A stretch of DNA of 9,843 nucleotides from Propionibacteriaceae bacterium. Its GTDB lineage: Bacteria > Actinomycetota > Actinomycetes > Propionibacteriales > Propionibacteriaceae. Within the stretch, counting starts at the first letter, position 1. The number at the start of each line of letters is the position of its first letter. Below the pieces are notes generated by a model. It saw nothing but the letters and a program-made list of their open reading frames with translations, was not told where the DNA came from and did no database searches. The position numbers and the translations under genes are program-made. Location: contig JAISGZ010000106.1 of assembly GCA_031262845.1 (NCBI GenBank), forward strand, positions 1-9,843, given 5' to 3'. Shown in pieces: positions 7,791 through 9,843 of this stretch.

Positions 7791-8933
7791 TTAAGGAACG
7801 AGTTTTTCGTCAACCAGCGTCAGAGCGGCGGCGATCGCCATGTGCATATCGAGGTACTGATAAGTCCCCAGGCGGCCGCCGAAGAAGACCTGCGGTTCAC
7901 GGGCGGCACGCTCCCGATAACGCTGGAGCCGGTCCCGGTCGGACGGTGTGTTGACCGGGTAATACGGTTCGTCGTCTCGACTAGCGAAACGCGAATACTC
8001 GCGGGCGATGACGGTCCGATCGGCCGGGTAGGGACGCTCGGGATGGAAGTGGCGGAACTCGATGATCCGGGTGAAAATCGGGTCGGCGTCGGCGTAGTTC
8101 ATGACCGAGGTGCCTTGGAAGTCACCGACCTCAAGAGTCTGGCGTTCGAGATCAATCGTCCGCCAGCCCAGTTCGCCGTCAGCGTAAGCGAAGTAACGGT
8201 CGACCGGGCCGGTGTAAACCACGGGCACCTGTCCGACCACCGCTTTCTGATTGACCGGCTGGGTTTGGTCGAAGAAGTCGGTCTCCAACTGGACCTCGAT
8301 CTTGGGATGATCCGCCATCCGTTCCAGCCAGGCCGTGTAACCATCGGTCGGCAGACCCTCGTAGGTGTCGTTGAAGTAGCGGTTGTCGTAGGTGTAGCGG
8401 ACCGGTAGGCGGGAGATGATCGAGGCCGGCAAATCGGTCGGATCGGTCTGCCACTGCTTGGCCGTGTACTGCTGGATAAAGGCCTCGTAGAGCGGCCGGC
8501 CGATCAAGCTGACCCCCTTTTGGTCAAGATTTTGTGGGGTCTGGCCAGCCAATTCAGCGGCTTGCTGAGCGATCAGAGCGCGGGCTTGGTCGGGCCCCAG
8601 GGCCGACCGGAAGAACTGATTGATGGTGCCGAGATTGATCGGCAGCGGGAAGACCTCACCCCGGTGGGTCGTGTAAACCCGGTGGACGTAGTTCGTGAAA
8701 GACGTGAACTGATTGACGTAATCCCAGACACGCTGGTTCGAGGTGTGGAACAGATGGGCCCCATAGGTGTGAATCTCGATCCCGGTGGCCGGGTCGATCT
8801 CGGAATAGGCGTTACCCCCAAGATGCGATCGGCGGTCGATGATCAAGACCCGACGGCCGAACTGGGACGCCATCCGCTCGGCCACGGTCAGACCGAACAA
8901 GCCCGAGCCCACGACTACCAAATCCACGTCCAT
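7791..8933 (-). CDS. glf: UDP-galactopyranose mutase
   Basis: This 380-residue cytosolic flavoenzyme interconverts UDP-galactopyranose and UDP-galactofuranose, the donor for galactofuranose in envelope polysaccharides. The N-terminal FAD-binding fold begins at once (VVVGSGLFG, residues 6-14), with the acidic end of the second strand and the GGN turn at 39-41. GAHLFH (58-63) is the substrate-side histidine motif. YTAKQW (156-161) and the Arg- and Tyr-rich stretch at 175-191 belong to the active site and mobile loop. The C-terminal flavin motif GGRLGTYQYLDMH spans 352-364. ATG 8933 is preferred over an upstream GTG at 8957: GCGAGG lies at proper distance from the ATG, whereas the AGGGGA before the GTG abuts it, and family members start right at the FAD fold. 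GC content and style match the nuo genes. No glycosyltransferase partner is visible here. Confidence 0.96.
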   Translation of the reverse strand: MDVDLVVVGSGLFGLTVAERMASQFGRRVLIIDRRSHLGGNAYSEIDPATGIEIHTYGAHLFHTSNQRVWDYVNQFTSFTNYVHRVYTTHRGEVFPLPINLGTINQFFRSALGPDQARALIAQQAAELAGQTPQNLDQKGVSLIGRPLYEAFIQQYTAKQWQTDPTDLPASIISRLPVRYTYDNRYFNDTYEGLPTDGYTAWLERMADHPKIEVQLETDFFDQTQPVNQKAVVGQVPVVYTGPVDRYFAYADGELGWRTIDLERQTLEVGDFQGTSVMNYADADPIFTRIIEFRHFHPERPYPADRTVIAREYSRFASRDDEPYYPVNTPSDRDRLQRYRERAAREPQVFFGGRLGTYQYLDMHMAIAAALTLVDEKLVP

Positions 8934-9221
8934 GACTGACCTCGCCTGTCTTTTCACTCCCCTGTACTGAGCCAGGGCATTAGCTACATCCGCCGCTGAG
9001 GAGATGCGGACCCACGGAGTTTAGCGTCCAGTGGAGCTTTCCAACCCAACTCAATCCGGGCAAGTCCACAAATTGATCAGCTTGCTCCGAAGTCAAAGGA
9101 GGTTTACCCTTTAGCCGGTACTAATTACTCATTTCTTTCGAAACCGTCGGGAGCGAACGGCAAGTCAGATTTTTCCCAACATTAGAACAGTTGAAAAATG
9201 ACATATCTTAGAAAGAGTAGG

Positions 9222-9267
9222 GCTTGCTCATTACGGAATACTGCATCAAGAGATGCAAGCGGAATAC
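9222..9267. repeat. Hairpin TGCATC-AAGA-GATGCA flanked by direct repeats CGGAATAC
   Basis: CGGAATAC occurs at 9234-9241 and again at 9260-9267. Between them lies a perfect six-base inverted repeat, TGCATC (9242-9247) and GATGCA (9252-9257), with the four-base loop AAGA. A second possible pairing, GCTTGC (9222-9227) with GCAAGC (9255-9260), uses part of the same bases, so the two stems exclude each other. The region lies 79-124 bases before the frame at 9346. All repeats are directly visible; any regulatory role is inference. Confidence 0.6.
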
Positions 9268-9273
9268 CCCTCA

Positions 9274-9320
9274 AGGAAATGATTTGAATGGTGTCCGGTT
9301 AAAACGAAATCATTTTAATA
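9274..9320. repeat. Two palindromic AAATNATTT sites 30 bases apart, operator-like
   Basis: AAATGATTT (9277-9285) and AAATCATTT (9307-9315) are each self-palindromic around their centre base and are exact reverse complements of each other. The similarity extends outward as a 17-base direct repeat (9274-9290 and 9304-9320) matching at 13 positions, consensus AnGAAATnATTTnAATn. The centres are 30 bases apart, near three helical turns, as for cooperative binding by a dimeric regulator. A further inverted repeat, TTAAAA (9299-9304) with TTTTAA (9313-9318), overlaps the second copy. The pair ends 26 bases before ATG 9346, so it could regulate that gene; alternatively it forms a nine-base stem in RNA. 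Confidence 0.55.
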
Positions 9321-9345
9321 AGCCTCATCGACAGAGAAAATTTAG

Positions 9346-9843
9346 ATGCTAACAAAAGCAGACTCAGAGAGACTGCCTAGTCTCGTCCTCATTGAGTCAT
9401 GTGACTCTTTCAATCAACAAATAAGCGTGGAAAAAGCGATCAGCTTCACCCCTGACATCTCAGTTAGATCTCTAGAGAAGAAACTTACTGAAGAAATACG
9501 ATTATCACTGCGGTTAGCATCATTAGTTGCTTCAAAAGTAATCCTACTGGACAACCAAGTTTTCGATGGCCCATCAATGCTCTCTTTGGGGCCTCCGGCA
9601 ACTATCGCTGCCGCCGGTTCCGCTTGCGACGCTACTAATATTATCATTAGAGTTCGCTCGGCTAACGAGTCCGACCCACGACATTTAGTCGAACAAGCTT
9701 TACTTGAAATGTGGATGCCCAGTAACCCCGAACCCGAGTGGACAGGCTTTCGATCATCAGCCCTCAGGGCCCGAGCTAAAATTGCTCGCATCAAACCTCC
9801 TGCACCAGTACGATGGGATTCTCAACCTGAGACAATAAACGAT
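9346..9843 (+). CDS. Hypothetical protein of unknown family (partial, runs off the right edge)
   Basis: A plus-strand frame begins at ATG 9346, immediately after an in-frame TAG (9343-9345), and stays open for 166 codons to the window end. The protein begins MLTKADSERLPSLVLIES. Residues about 40-68 (RSLEKKLTEEIRLSLRLASL onward) look like an amphipathic helix. A hydrophobic segment with KVILLDNQVFDGP (64-76) follows, and the rest is mixed and soluble-looking. I see no signal peptide, membrane segment, nuclease, helicase or DNA-binding motif. The K/E-V-I-L-x-D-x-Q-x-x-D-G wording feels reminiscent of large uncharacterised actinobacterial proteins, but I cannot name a family. GC content (about 48%) is far below the neighbouring conserved genes, suggesting acquisition by transfer. 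The ribosome site is weak (AGAGAA region); GTG 9428 (codon 28) is an alternative start. A minus-strand frame over the same bases (9794-9414) looks less protein-like. Confidence 0.7.
   Translation, partial: MLTKADSERLPSLVLIESCDSFNQQISVEKAISFTPDISVRSLEKKLTEEIRLSLRLASLVASKVILLDNQVFDGPSMLSLGPPATIAAAGSACDATNIIIRVRSANESDPRHLVEQALLEMWMPSNPEPEWTGFRSSALRARAKIARIKPPAPVRWDSQPETIND
9369..9407 (+). repeat. Two consecutive short inverted repeats just inside the reading frame at 9346
   Basis: GAGACT (9369-9374) and AGTCTC (9379-9384) pair across the loop GCCT. Twelve bases later GAGTC (9394-9398) pairs with GACTC (9403-9407) around ATGT. Both fall in codons 8-21 of the frame starting at 9346. They could form mRNA hairpins that affect early translation, or they could mark regulatory DNA if the true start is the GTG at 9428. 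Short stems like these can arise by chance. Confidence 0.45.

Larger units (their letters stand above)
8934..9345. other. Divergent intergenic region with composition shift and several short repeats
   Basis: This 412-base stretch separates glf (minus) from the plus-strand frame at 9346, so promoters for both should lie in it. No convincing protein gene, tRNA or other RNA gene is seen. The left part (to about 9060) still looks GC-rich; 9121-9180 is 45% GC and 9181-9360 only 37% by hand count. The right half contains a hairpin flanked by direct repeats and a pair of palindromic AAATNATTT sites, listed separately. On the minus strand TTGACT at about 9093-9088 could be a -35 element for glf, but no good -10 follows at 17 bases. 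Confidence 0.6.

Noticed and set aside
8934..8957. GTG 8957 as the glf start, adding eight residues
   Set aside because: The AGGGGA before it abuts the codon with no spacing, and family members begin directly at the FAD fold, as with ATG 8933.
8989..9010. Inverted repeat TCCGC ... GCGGA upstream of glf
   Set aside because: Only five base pairs with a twelve-base loop and no following T run; too weak to call a terminator or operator.
9095..9105. AAAGGAGGTTT on the plus strand, a near-perfect Shine-Dalgarno sequence
   Set aside because: No ATG, GTG or TTG lies at usable distance downstream, and no open frame follows; a TAG appears within ten bases. Its reverse complement resembles the 3' end of 16S rRNA, but the match is only about ten bases and nothing rRNA-like surrounds it.
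8958..9120. tRNA or attachment-site remnant at the composition boundary
   Set aside because: No acceptor stem, T-loop consensus or duplicated core could be found on either strand, so an integration site in a tRNA is not supported.
9198..9287. Possible 29-residue leader peptide (ATG 9198 to TGA 9287) on the plus strand
   Set aside because: No ribosome binding site precedes it, and its codons run through the hairpin and direct repeats. There is no regulatory codon run of the kind seen in attenuator leaders.
9414..9794. Minus-strand frame of 126 codons opposite the accessory gene
   Set aside because: The plus-strand frame over the same bases is longer, still open at the edge and gives more natural protein segments. 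The two cannot both be assumed real, and the minus frame has no recognisable features.

Overview
The window carries the first part of an operon for respiratory complex I (proton-pumping NADH:quinone oxidoreductase), all on the minus strand. In transcription order it reads nuoA (7597-7214), nuoB (7200-6601), nuoC (6604-5909), nuoD (5912-4431), nuoE (4431-3706), nuoF (3709-2372), nuoG (2379-10) and the first codons of nuoH (13-1). Each gene from nuoB onward overlaps its downstream neighbour by 1-8 bases, and nuoA and nuoB are 13 bases apart, so this is a tightly coupled single operon. The encoded subunits supply the membrane-anchor start (NuoA), the Q-module (NuoB, C, D) and the NADH-oxidising N-module (NuoE, F, G). 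The remaining membrane subunits presumably lie beyond the left edge.

Upstream of the operon, on the same strand and separated by 193 bases, lies glf (8933-7791). It encodes UDP-galactopyranose mutase, which makes the galactofuranose donor used in cell-envelope glycans.

The organism looks like a GC-rich actinobacterium (Actinomycetota). This rests on the separate nuoC and nuoD genes, the complete nuoA-H order, the style of the NuoD, NuoE and NuoG sequences, GTG starts, strong AGGAGG ribosome sites and the presence of glf. No finer taxonomic placement can be supported.

From about 9060 to the right edge the composition changes. The conserved genes are clearly GC-rich (one 60-base line of nuoG counts 73% GC). 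Hand counts give 37% for 9181-9360 and about 48% for 9361-9843. This part holds a 412-base divergent intergenic region with several short inverted and direct repeats, followed by an unrecognised plus-strand reading frame starting at 9346. That frame stays open for 166 codons to the window edge. It is the best candidate here for something accessory or new, probably horizontally acquired, but only its N-terminal part is visible and no function can be assigned.
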